Below are positions 13,983 through 22,800 of a stretch of 29,870 nt of DNA, in pieces. The notes under the pieces are model-generated. The model saw only the letters and a list, made by a program, of their open reading frames with translations. It did no database searches and was not told the origin of the DNA. The stretch is from a virus. The position numbers and the translations under genes were made by a program. The stretch covers positions 1-29,870 of IMG/VR virus record IMGVR_UViG_3300049215_000854; one strand, written 5' to 3'. The stretch's first letter is position 1; each line of letters begins with the position of its first letter.

Positions 13983-14507
13983 TTACGGCCCACGCAATAA
14001 TAAATATGCCTGATTCGCAGCTTCCGCGATGTCACTGTCATCCGAACGTTGGGCTTGTTCTGCCAATGGCAAAGCAAACTCGTACCGACGCAGGTCCTCC
14101 GACGAGCATTCACCAATGTAAACGAGGAATTGGTACGCGCAATCGACTAAGTCCAATCCCATTAGCATCTTGATGGAGAAATATTCGAAAACCTCCACCC
14201 ACCTTTCCAATCTCGCGAGGTCACGCTCGGTAATAAGCTTATTCCTTCGCAAGGCGCTTTGAGGGCGCAGGGCAAGGATGCGTGAATGCTCGCATATCCA
14301 CCATAAAGCGGCACATAGCTTTCTGTCCACCGTGCTCACACCTGCAATATCCGGGTGCAAGATCATCACGCATTGAATCAGTTCTGCAAAATCACCGTCG
14401 TCGAGTCCCTGATAAGGCCGCAGGCGGCGCGTGAAATTTTGCTCCTCGCCTTCCACCATTAACCCCGCATGGATCAGCAGACGATGTTCGGCTTCTTCCT
14501 TGGTCAA
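13983..14507 (-). CDS. Putative immunity protein of the Rhs-3 toxin, 174 aa
   Basis: I do not recognise the family. The TTG start at 14507 is supported by a perfect GGAGGTG four nucleotides upstream; the next ATG would remove 16 residues. The gene starts 12 nt after the stop of Rhs-3, the fixed place of an immunity gene. The protein looks all-helical, with FAELIQCVMILHPDIAG, KLCAALWWICEHSRI, then ARLERWVEVFEYFSIKM and LAEQAQRSDDSDIAEAANQA. No signal peptide or membrane anchor is seen, so it should act in the cytosol. Immunity to the ART-like tip is inferred from position only. Confidence 0.7.
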   Translation of the reverse strand: MTKEEAEHRLLIHAGLMVEGEEQNFTRRLRPYQGLDDGDFAELIQCVMILHPDIAGVSTVDRKLCAALWWICEHSRILALRPQSALRRNKLITERDLARLERWVEVFEYFSIKMLMGLDLVDCAYQFLVYIGECSSEDLRRYEFALPLAEQAQRSDDSDIAEAANQAYLLLRGP

Positions 14508-14519
14508 ATTGCACCTCCA

Positions 14520-17500
14520 CTATCTACCCGGGAGCATTCGCACAATTGCCCGTGGGTCGATTCCTCTTGTGATTAGAATCTCGTCCGCCGTAATGATATT
14601 TTGCACATCTTGAGGAGTTCCGCCTCTCCTTGCGGCTTGTAAAAGTTGTTCTTGCGGGACAATCCCGCTCCCAGTTTGTTGCGCGATTTCCAGATCGATT
14701 TCGGCAACTCCATACGAGGTCTCAAATCTGGCCGTGCCCCCCTCCGTCATTGAAACAGAAATATATCTTGTATCCCTACCCTGAATGTGGTCAAGGATTG
14801 TACCACTGGTACCCTTCGGCATTATTCGTTGGCCCGAATTATATGCCTCAAGATCTGTTTCGTTCAGAGCACGGTACGCATTATGCACCCAAATCGGTTC
14901 CGCCGTCGAGCCTTCGGCACGGACAAAATACGTATGTGCATCCTGCACTCGGAAGTTGTAAACGGGAATGCCTTGCGGATGCCGTTCGGTGCGAACCGCG
15001 GTAATCGTGGAAATCGCGCCGTTGGGTTCGGCAATCGTGTCGCCGGCCTGGAGTTTGCCGGCTTCCACCCAGCCTTGTTGCAGCGCGTACACCGGATGCT
15101 CGGCCGTGGTCTGAATCGTCTGCTCGATGCCGGTCGAGGAACGCAGGGTGATGATTTGCAGGCGATACGCGGTGCGTTGGAAAACTTCCTCAACCTGCCG
15201 CAGCACCAGTTCGCCGTCGGCATCGTGTTCATCACGGGCCAGCACAAAATCTCCGGGGCGAAGGGTTTCGATGGGCTTGGTGATGTAGCGGACGATCTTA
15301 AGTGCCGTAGTCACGCCGCCGCGCCGGTGGAGTTTGGCCCATTTCCTGGCAGAGATGCGTCGAATGTTCCCATCTTCATCTTCGTATTCGATCTCGACGA
15401 CGACTTCTGTGCCGGCGACAAAGCAGGTGGGGCTGGTGAACCAGAAGACGCCGCCGTAGAGGCCGCCTAAGGCTCCGCCTTGCAACGCGCCGCCAAGGGC
15501 TCCCTGTAGCGCGCCTTGTAAACCGTTTTGGTAATAACCCGTAACTCCTCCCTGAACCGCGCCGAAGGTGGCTCCGATGCCCGCTCCAATTCCAACCGAC
15601 CTAGTAAAGCTGGCCTGTGCTGCATTTTCCGTGAGAAGTTCAACCCCGTTGGCCAGCAATTCGCGCCCGGCGGCCCGAACGCCCTGTTCTCCCAATGTGA
15701 TCCCGACATCGCTGGTGCCCAATGTAACTGCATCGACCAATAGGAACCCACCGTAGACTGCGGTATAACACCAATCGCGGTAGTAGATGGATTTGCCAAA
15801 GTTAATCGCATTACCGATTACTGGAATATAGCTATACCAACCGCCATATCGATCCGGCTCCTCTGTGGAGAAGATGTTACGGCCAGCCAACGCTGCATCA
15901 TAATTCGGCGTCACGGCGCGGCCGGAAACCGGATCGACCAGACCGCTTGGCCCGTAGATAAGTTTGGTAAATGCATCTTCCCGCTGTGTTCCAAAACCAT
16001 AGGAGATCAATGCCGCCGTGCCACTTGATGGTACGGTCCAGTTCCCATTGAGGATTGTCTGTGCGCCTTGGGGGGTGTAGGTAAACCGTTGCAGCACCTG
16101 CCAGTTCGGGGCCGATTGCCCGGCCAGTTGTGTGTAGCCTATTACCGAGGTGACGTTTCCCCGGGCATCGGTGGTGAGCCATAACCGCTTGGACAGGGCG
16201 GTACCGCCAGTGTCCGCCGGCAGATCGACCAAGGCAAGGGTACCCGGCGTGGCGGCGTTCCACACGTATTGCGCCACAGCCACGTGGGTTCCCGCATCGG
16301 TCAGGCCACCGCGCTCCTCAATGACGTTTCCGGCCGAATCGTAGTAGAAATAGCGCACGTCAAGGGTCGCACCGTCAACTTGGGATACCCGACGGCCTAA
16401 CGCATCGTAGGTGTAAACGATATTAGAACTGCTTCCGCCGGTGGCTGTGACATTCACCGCCACCGCCCGGTTAAACGCATCATAGGTGATGGCGTCCACC
16501 TGACCGTTTGGTAAATCCGTGACCTGCGTCTGATCCAGATTGGTGTAGTTGGAGGAGGAGACTGGTGTATTGCTGTTGTTGCCCACCGCGTCATAGCTGA
16601 AGGGCAGATTAATGCCAGGGCTGGTAATCGTGTTGGGTCGCGCAGCCCCGGTGGATTCCGACAGCGTGCCCTGTTGCCAATCGTTCAGACGGTTCAAGCC
16701 GTCGTATGCGGCATTGGCCGATGTGCCGTTGGTCTGGAACAACTGACTGTAAGCCGCACCCGCCGCCGTGCCGTCGGATGCCGTCAACACCACGCGTTGA
16801 TAGAGTTCATTGGAATCCGCGTCGTAACCGTAAACAAATTGATCCACATTGCCGGAAGTGGCGCTGGAACCGGATGCCGCCGTGATGCGCCAATCCTGAT
16901 CGATTACGCGCCCAAACTGGTCCAAACCAGTGTATTGGGTACCACTGTTGCCAACCGTGCCGGTGACCGCGTCGTTTAAGCTTAGGGTGATCCCGGTCGC
17001 TACACTATCGACTGTAACCACCGGTGTATCGAGCCCCAGATAACTATAGCTTTGCAACGTTCCCGAACCGTCCGAAATCGACGTGGGCCTTCCCACAATT
17101 GCATCGAGACCGGAATAGTTGTACGTGACCACACGAGGGCCTGAAGTACCGTCGGAGGAACTTGGATACGTGATGCTTTGCAGCGTGGAACCTAAACTCA
17201 AAGGGTTGTACGCATAGCTGACGGTTGGGGATGACGAAGTTACTTCCCCAAAGTTTTCCTGCGTATCTGTTAACAATTGGCCGAGGCTGTTGTACGTTCG
17301 CTTCACATCGTTCACCGTGCGGCTGCCGTTCTTGCTGGTGGCCTCGATAATGTTGCCGAAAATATCGTATTGGTAATCCAGTTCGGTCACGCTGAAATCC
17401 ACCGCGCTCCCGCTGGCATCCACGGTTTCCTTGGTCAGACGCCCCAGAACATCATATGTGTAATGGTGCTTCACGCCATTGCGATCAATCTCCGCGATCT

Positions 17501-19316
17501 TTTGGCCCACCGCGTTGTAGGCGTAGGCCTCCGTGGTGGCACCGGTTCCACCGCTGGTGCCGTTGCCGTCCGGATATCGGATGGTCGAGGGATAGTTATT
17601 GCTGGACAGCAGGTTGCCAAGATCCCCGCCGAGCACAAGACCGTATGTGTAGGTAGTCGTTTGGTTATCTCCGCTGCCGGTCGTGCCGCTGGAGATCGGA
17701 GCCACGTTGGTCACATCATTCATGTTGCCATTGCTGTCATATCCGTAATTGGTCGTTTGGTTGGTGTAAAGGGTCGGCGTGGCGGAGGTGGTGCCATCCC
17801 AATTCTGAATCTTCTGGATCGTCCGATTCAAGCCGTCATATTGGTATTTTGTGGTCAGGCCGCGCGGGTCAGTCGTAGTGGAGACCAGACCATCGTTGGT
17901 GTAGGTGGTGGTGGTGATCAAATAGGGATCGTTGCCATCGAAAGTTCCATAGCCTGGAGCGGATGAATTCCGCGCCGCCATGGCGTTGCCGTTGTCGGTG
18001 CCATAATTCACCGTGGTCGTCGGCTCGTCGGGATTGTTGGCATCCCCGTAATAATTCGCTACGTAGCTGACCACCGCATCGCCGGTATTCAATGCGCCCG
18101 TTGCTGTTGCATTGTTATCACGATCCTTATTAGTTGTGAAGATGATATTGTCGTTGGAATCGTACTGGTAGTCCACTTCGTTGATCACCTGATCGCCGGC
18201 CAACAGCGACAGGCCGTCGGTCATCGGGGCCGGAGCGCCGCCATAGCCATCGGTCGTGTACGTGGCCAATACATTGCCAAAGCCATCATATTTAGTCCGC
18301 GTGGTCAAACCACTGGCGGTTTGCATATAAACGACCTGGCCAAATTGATCGTACGACATGTTGGTGGACATGGCGCTACCGACCGTCCCATTACTGGGAT
18401 CGACGTTGTACGTTTTCGTCTGGATCACCTGGCCCAATGAATTGTAAACCGTGGCGCTCCATGCGCGCAGGCCCTCCGAATCCGTATCGGTGGTCCAACT
18501 GACAAAGGCCGCCAGCGGCACCTGGTCACCGTCGTAGGTGTAATTGCCCACAACCTGCCCCAGCCAGTTGTATTGCGTGTAGCTGATGGGGCGGTTTGTC
18601 GTCGTGTCCTCATCGGTGGCGTTCGGATTGCCGCTGCCGTCCAGCAATGTGCCCGCCTTCGTGGCGATCACCCTTCCAGCCCAGTCGTACAGCATCTCGG
18701 TCACGCGATCATCGGCAGCCGTGCTATCCGGACTTTGCTTCGTTTGGATTAATTGACCGGCGTTGTTGTACGTGTCATGCGTGGCCACGCCGTTGACGGT
18801 CTCGGTATCGATTTGCCCGAACGGCGTGTATGCGTAGGCCGTCGTCGAGCCATCAGCCCCGGTCATTTTCTCCGGCCCGTTCCAATCTTCATCACTGCTG
18901 CCATAGTTGTACGTTGTGGTGGCGTTGTATGTTCCGGCCGGGCCATGGGTGGTCGTGGTCGAAAGAATTCTGCCGAAGCGATCGGTCGTGGCCAATGATT
19001 GCGCAATTATCTTGCCGCTGGACACCGTCATATCCGTGCTGACGGATTGGATCGTATAGCCGAAGGCGTTGAGCGTCACAGTGCCCGTGGAAGCCTGGCG
19101 GAGGCTCAAACCGTGATCATACGTGGTGGTGAGGATGGTTTCCGTGCCGTCGGAGTTGCCGTTAGCACTGACGTTCACCCTGCCGTCCGGCGTGCCGGAC
19201 ATCATCAGACGCGTCTCCATGATTTCCATGAGTGCTTTTGAATAGAAGATGCGCCGGCGGTGCGCGCCGATCGGCGGTTTTTGTCCTTTTTTCTCATTGA
19301 GTCTATTTGTCTTCAT
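14520..19316 (-). CDS. Rhs-3: LEPR-XLL-like + YD repeats + Hint + ART-like toxin, 1598 aa
   Basis: This is a complete polymorphic toxin. Residues 1-~41 hold a basic leader (GAHRRR) and METRLMMSG, a LEPR-XLL-like motif of exported planctomycete proteins. From residue ~44 the protein is directly in YD/Rhs repeats (ATTTYNYGSSDE, YDWAGRVIATKAG, YDSNGNMNDVTN, and so on) up to about 1100, which should form the toxin-enclosing shell. The core end is VDPVSGRAVTPNYD, then a Gly/Ala-rich linker (GALQGALGGALQGGALGG). Hint covers ~1298-1480, with Cys1 in CFVAGT, TAEHP and the final HN. The tip (1481-1598) has YRALNETD, YISVSM and ADEILITRGIDPRAI, which fits an R-S-E ADP-ribosyltransferase. There is no clear RBS at ATG 19316. 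Confidence 0.88.
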   Translation of the reverse strand: MKTNRLNEKKGQKPPIGAHRRRIFYSKALMEIMETRLMMSGTPDGRVNVSANGNSDGTETILTTTYDHGLSLRQASTGTVTLNAFGYTIQSVSTDMTVSSGKIIAQSLATTDRFGRILSTTTTHGPAGTYNATTTYNYGSSDEDWNGPEKMTGADGSTTAYAYTPFGQIDTETVNGVATHDTYNNAGQLIQTKQSPDSTAADDRVTEMLYDWAGRVIATKAGTLLDGSGNPNATDEDTTTNRPISYTQYNWLGQVVGNYTYDGDQVPLAAFVSWTTDTDSEGLRAWSATVYNSLGQVIQTKTYNVDPSNGTVGSAMSTNMSYDQFGQVVYMQTASGLTTRTKYDGFGNVLATYTTDGYGGAPAPMTDGLSLLAGDQVINEVDYQYDSNDNIIFTTNKDRDNNATATGALNTGDAVVSYVANYYGDANNPDEPTTTVNYGTDNGNAMAARNSSAPGYGTFDGNDPYLITTTTYTNDGLVSTTTDPRGLTTKYQYDGLNRTIQKIQNWDGTTSATPTLYTNQTTNYGYDSNGNMNDVTNVAPISSGTTGSGDNQTTTYTYGLVLGGDLGNLLSSNNYPSTIRYPDGNGTSGGTGATTEAYAYNAVGQKIAEIDRNGVKHHYTYDVLGRLTKETVDASGSAVDFSVTELDYQYDIFGNIIEATSKNGSRTVNDVKRTYNSLGQLLTDTQENFGEVTSSSPTVSYAYNPLSLGSTLQSITYPSSSDGTSGPRVVTYNYSGLDAIVGRPTSISDGSGTLQSYSYLGLDTPVVTVDSVATGITLSLNDAVTGTVGNSGTQYTGLDQFGRVIDQDWRITAASGSSATSGNVDQFVYGYDADSNELYQRVVLTASDGTAAGAAYSQLFQTNGTSANAAYDGLNRLNDWQQGTLSESTGAARPNTITSPGINLPFSYDAVGNNSNTPVSSSNYTNLDQTQVTDLPNGQVDAITYDAFNRAVAVNVTATGGSSSNIVYTYDALGRRVSQVDGATLDVRYFYYDSAGNVIEERGGLTDAGTHVAVAQYVWNAATPGTLALVDLPADTGGTALSKRLWLTTDARGNVTSVIGYTQLAGQSAPNWQVLQRFTYTPQGAQTILNGNWTVPSSGTAALISYGFGTQREDAFTKLIYGPSGLVDPVSGRAVTPNYDAALAGRNIFSTEEPDRYGGWYSYIPVIGNAINFGKSIYYRDWCYTAVYGGFLLVDAVTLGTSDVGITLGEQGVRAAGRELLANGVELLTENAAQASFTRSVGIGAGIGATFGAVQGGVTGYYQNGLQGALQGALGGALQGGALGGLYGGVFWFTSPTCFVAGTEVVVEIEYEDEDGNIRRISARKWAKLHRRGGVTTALKIVRYITKPIETLRPGDFVLARDEHDADGELVLRQVEEVFQRTAYRLQIITLRSSTGIEQTIQTTAEHPVYALQQGWVEAGKLQAGDTIAEPNGAISTITAVRTERHPQGIPVYNFRVQDAHTYFVRAEGSTAEPIWVHNAYRALNETDLEAYNSGQRIMPKGTSGTILDHIQGRDTRYISVSMTEGGTARFETSYGVAEIDLEIAQQTGSGIVPQEQLLQAARRGGTPQDVQNIITADEILITRGIDPRAIVRMLPGR
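14878..15296 (-). repeat. Hint DNA repeat, copy A (within Rhs-3)
   Basis: This is the reference copy of the Hint DNA that recurs at 12144-12563 and 13640-13962. Only this copy is preceded by the Cys1 part (CFVAGTEVVVEIEYEDEDG). Confidence 0.9.
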
Positions 19317-19394
19317 TCATCAATAACATTGAAAAATATCCGAAAATCCATTATTTTGATTAAATATTGGCCGACAGCGTGTTGGGCCACTACA
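19317..19394 (-). promoter_or_regulatory. Conserved rhs leader/promoter block, copy 1
   Basis: This is the upstream region of Rhs-3. It is shared with 11170-11250 from the start codon to TGTAGTGGCC. It is AT-rich in the centre (CCAATATTTAATCAAAATAATGG), where a -10 type sequence could lie. It makes Rhs-3 the one Rhs gene here with a likely promoter of its own. Confidence 0.55.
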
Positions 19395-19421
19395 ATTCGT
19401 CCAACGTGCAGCTGCATATAT

Positions 19422-19871
19422 TCACAACATGTACTCTAAGAACTGGCGAAACGATTCCCACGTCTTGTGCCTACCAGGCGTATCCATATCAAGAAGGATT
19501 ACCCTGGAACTTCCGTTCGAGACGTTTTCGAGTACGAAATACCCACCTGCCGAGTAGCGGGCGAGAACGACGCTTTGACTTAAAACTCGCGAGAAGTCAG
19601 CAAAGGGCTTCGCACTCCTAGCATTGAGCGTCGACCTTACTGCGTCATAGTCGTAGCCAAGATGTTTTGTTGCACCGATCGGGTCAAAACCGAAAATTGA
19701 TCCGCCAAACCAGTTCGCAAAGCCAAATTTTGCGAGAAACGCTTTATAGGCCTCCGGAAATACGACACCAATTGTGCATTCCATTGCGGAGATGTCGTTA
19801 TCCGTAGCGGGCACGCCTGATGCAAAATTTTCCAAGGCTGTCATTCTTTTAAAAATATTTTCCAAGTCCAT
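19422..19871 (-). CDS. SUKH (SMI1/KNR4) immunity protein, 149 aa
   Basis: This is the antidote of the Rhs-2 HNH toxin by position: the ATG at 19871 lies 8 nt after the Rhs-2 stop, and GAGGTG overlaps that stop and serves as the RBS. SUKH features: a first helix (MDLENIFKRMTALENFA), the segment DNDISAMECTIGVVFPEAYK with the 'i...E..lg..~P..y...l...nG' pattern, IFGFDPIGATKHLGYDYDAV, and the late core ARYSAGGYFVLENVS, ILLDMDTPGRHKTWESFRQF. The length is typical. There is no export signal, which is right for a protein that must meet the toxin in the cytosol. Confidence 0.88.
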   Translation of the reverse strand: MDLENIFKRMTALENFASGVPATDNDISAMECTIGVVFPEAYKAFLAKFGFANWFGGSIFGFDPIGATKHLGYDYDAVRSTLNARSAKPFADFSRVLSQSVVLARYSAGGYFVLENVSNGSSRVILLDMDTPGRHKTWESFRQFLEYML

Positions 19872-19879
19872 CGCGCACC

Positions 19880-22800
19880 TCAGTTCATTCCATATGGATT
19901 TTGGCCTTCTGGGTATAAATGATACTTAGCATAATCTGTCTGATGCTCCTCGGCGGTAAGTACATCAAGGTTAGAGAAGTCATTCGTCCCGCCCCGGAAA
20001 AGAGGAACTTTATGGTGGATGATCCAATCCGCAGGCAACTCACCTTTATTCCGCATAATCTCAAGTTGCTCGGAGGTGAAAAACTCGGCCGCCTCAGGCG
20101 CATTCGAGTATTGGCGAATGAACCTTCCACGAATTCCATTGTTGAATTTCGCACGGAGAACGTCAACCTCCTCGGACGTGCGTGTTCTCAATTCCTCAAT
20201 TTTCGATTTATGCTGCTGGTAGAAGGGATCGTCTCCTTCTTCCCAATAATCCATCTCGTCTATTAGATTCTGTCGAGCCATTTGCGAGTTGGACGGCGCA
20301 TACATCCCGAAGCCGAGTCCCGCCCAACCGGAGGATGAGTTCGGCGAACCTTCCGCAACCAGACCTGACCAACTCTCACCAGTAATGCCCGCTAGAAGCG
20401 GCTGCGGGCCACCGCCCCTGCCAATACCAGAAGTCCAAGCACCATCCGCCAATCCCGCAGCACCTAGAACAAATCCTCCAAATTGGAATAGACCGCCCGT
20501 GAACCCCGCTCCACGGTCGTAATCGCTTAGGCCTAACGGCGCACCGGTCTGCCAGTTCTGATTGGTCCAATTCTCAGAGATCGCCGATATGCCCGATGCC
20601 TTCGCCAGTGCTCCGCCAGCGCCGCCGTATTGGTTGTAACCCTGATAGCCCTGCCAGCCCAGATAACCGACGCCCGCCACGATGGCAAACGGCGCCAGCA
20701 CCGGGAACGCCATGATCGCCGCCGCGCCGGACGCCACGGTTCCCACCGTCTGTGCCACGCCAGCGATGTAATATTGCGCTCCCGACAGCGTGACCTGCCC
20801 CGGATCGTATGGCATTTCAGCGTCGGCGTCTGAAGCTTCATTGGGCGTAAGTGTCCGCCCGTGCTGCGGGTCGGTCCATTGCGTGCCGCCCATCTGTTCG
20901 TACAGGCCGATGGGTTGATAGTCAGCCGCCGCCACGTCTGTCGTCAGCGTGTGGAAACGCAAGCCGTGATACAGGAAGTTCCAGCCGTACATGGTGGACG
21001 TCGCCGGCTCAGAGGTGCCGTCGCTTAGGGTCACATGATTGGGCGTCCAGTTTTGCTGCACCGCGATGGGTTGGCCGTCTGCCGTGTACAGATAGCGCTC
21101 CATCACTTGCCAACTGCCCGCCGTGTAGCCCACAATAGACGTGATGCTGCCGGCGGCGTCACTCAAAGCGTACAAGCGAGTCGGCCCGCTGGTCACCTGC
21201 GGCTGATCGCGCAACAGCAATTGCCCCGGCCCCGACCAGACATATTGCGCGGCAACCGTCCCGTCGGCAGCGCGCTCCTCGATTACGTTGCTGCCGTCAT
21301 AATAACTTTGCCGGGTGCTGCCGCTGGCCGTCTGCGTAATCCTGCGGCCCAAAGCGTCATAAGTTTCAGTGGTGTTGTCCGTGGCCAGAATATCCCCCAC
21401 AGCCGTGACCACCACACGGCCCCAAGCGTCATATTTGATCGCCGCCGTGATCGCGTAGCCCGCATACTGCTTAAGAAGGACGGTCGTTGCATAGCCTGCC
21501 GTCGAATACTGATTTTGGTCCGATTCATCCGTCGCGTTGTAGCTATCGCCATAGGGACCGGTGTAGCGGTTGCCGTCGGAATCCAGCGTCCAGCTCGTGG
21601 TGGATGGCAGCGGATTGCCGCTGGGATTCAGGCTGGGATAAGTGCTTCCGGCCACGTCGAATATGGTCTGCCGGTTCAGCGGGTCATCGCCGTAGGTTTC
21701 GTTATCGGCGGAGTAATTGCCATCGTCGCGCGTTAACACGCTGCCATCGGCGTTGTAGGTGTAGCTGAATTGGTCGAGGCTGGGCGTGACGCCGGTTTGC
21801 GTCCAGGTGACGCTTTGCACTTCGCCGAATGAATTCAATGCCGTGGCCTCGGTGATGCCGGGCTGCGCCAGATTGCGGTCCACCACATCATTTAATCCTA
21901 GATATGTATAGCTTTCCAAGGTCAAGGTTGGCGCGGTGGTGCTGCCGTCCGAGATGGAACTGATCCGGCTGATCAAATTATCCACGCCGCTGTTGTAGTT
22001 GTACCAAACCACCCGGCCATTCGGATACACAAGTCGTTGCAATCGACTGAAATTGCCGCTCTGGTCATAAATGTATTGCACCTTATAACTGCCGGTATTC
22101 ACCGCGCCGTTGTGTTCCTGATATTGCGTGAGCAACTGGCCCAGGCCGTTGTAGACATTCATCACCTGGTTGACCACCGTGCTGCCGTTCATGCTGCTGG
22201 CCAATACAACCTGCCCCAATGTGTTGTAAGTGTAGGTAAGGGCCGTGACGCTAACATCCACATTCGTGCCGAAAGTCGTCACGGTGTCGGACACCTTTTC
22301 TCCCAGGGCGTTGTATGCATAGGTATGCACGGTGCCGTCACGCTGCTTGCAAGTCAGCACGTCGCCGGCGGAATCGTACGTATATACCTCCGTATCGGGG
22401 TTGTTGGTGGTGCTGTCGGAATAAGTCGTTGTGTTCAGATATTGAGTGCCGGGAGTCCCAGTGCCTCCATAACTGTTGGACGTTTCCTCCGGCACGCCGT
22501 TGGGATACGTGGGGTTGGCGGTCGGAGCAACATTATATTTGATGGTATCAAGCAATTGCCGCGAGGAATTGTAATCGTAATGAGTATGCACATTCTGATT
22601 GGTCGTGGGCGTTGTGGAACCAGCTTGCCAGTTGTCGTATTCGTCGGTCGTCTGCCCCATAGAGTCGTATGCATAATGCGTTGCCGTTCCCAATGCATCC
22701 TTGGTTGTATCCACCAAATCGGTGTTGGGCACGTAGCTTTCGCTGCTGACCAGTGCGTCGCCGGTGTCGTCGTTTTGGCCGGTGCCAAAGTTCACTGTAT

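Noticed and set aside
17277-17966. Long plus-strand frame opposite Rhs-3 (similarly 22037-22867, 25115-25966 opposite Rhs-2)
   Set aside because: These are antisense shadows of YD-repeat DNA with biased third positions; no domain, RBS or consistent neighbours.
19885-20166. 93-aa minus-strand frame within the Rhs-2 tip
   Set aside because: Out-of-frame shadow of the HNH region, with no similarity to any family that I know.
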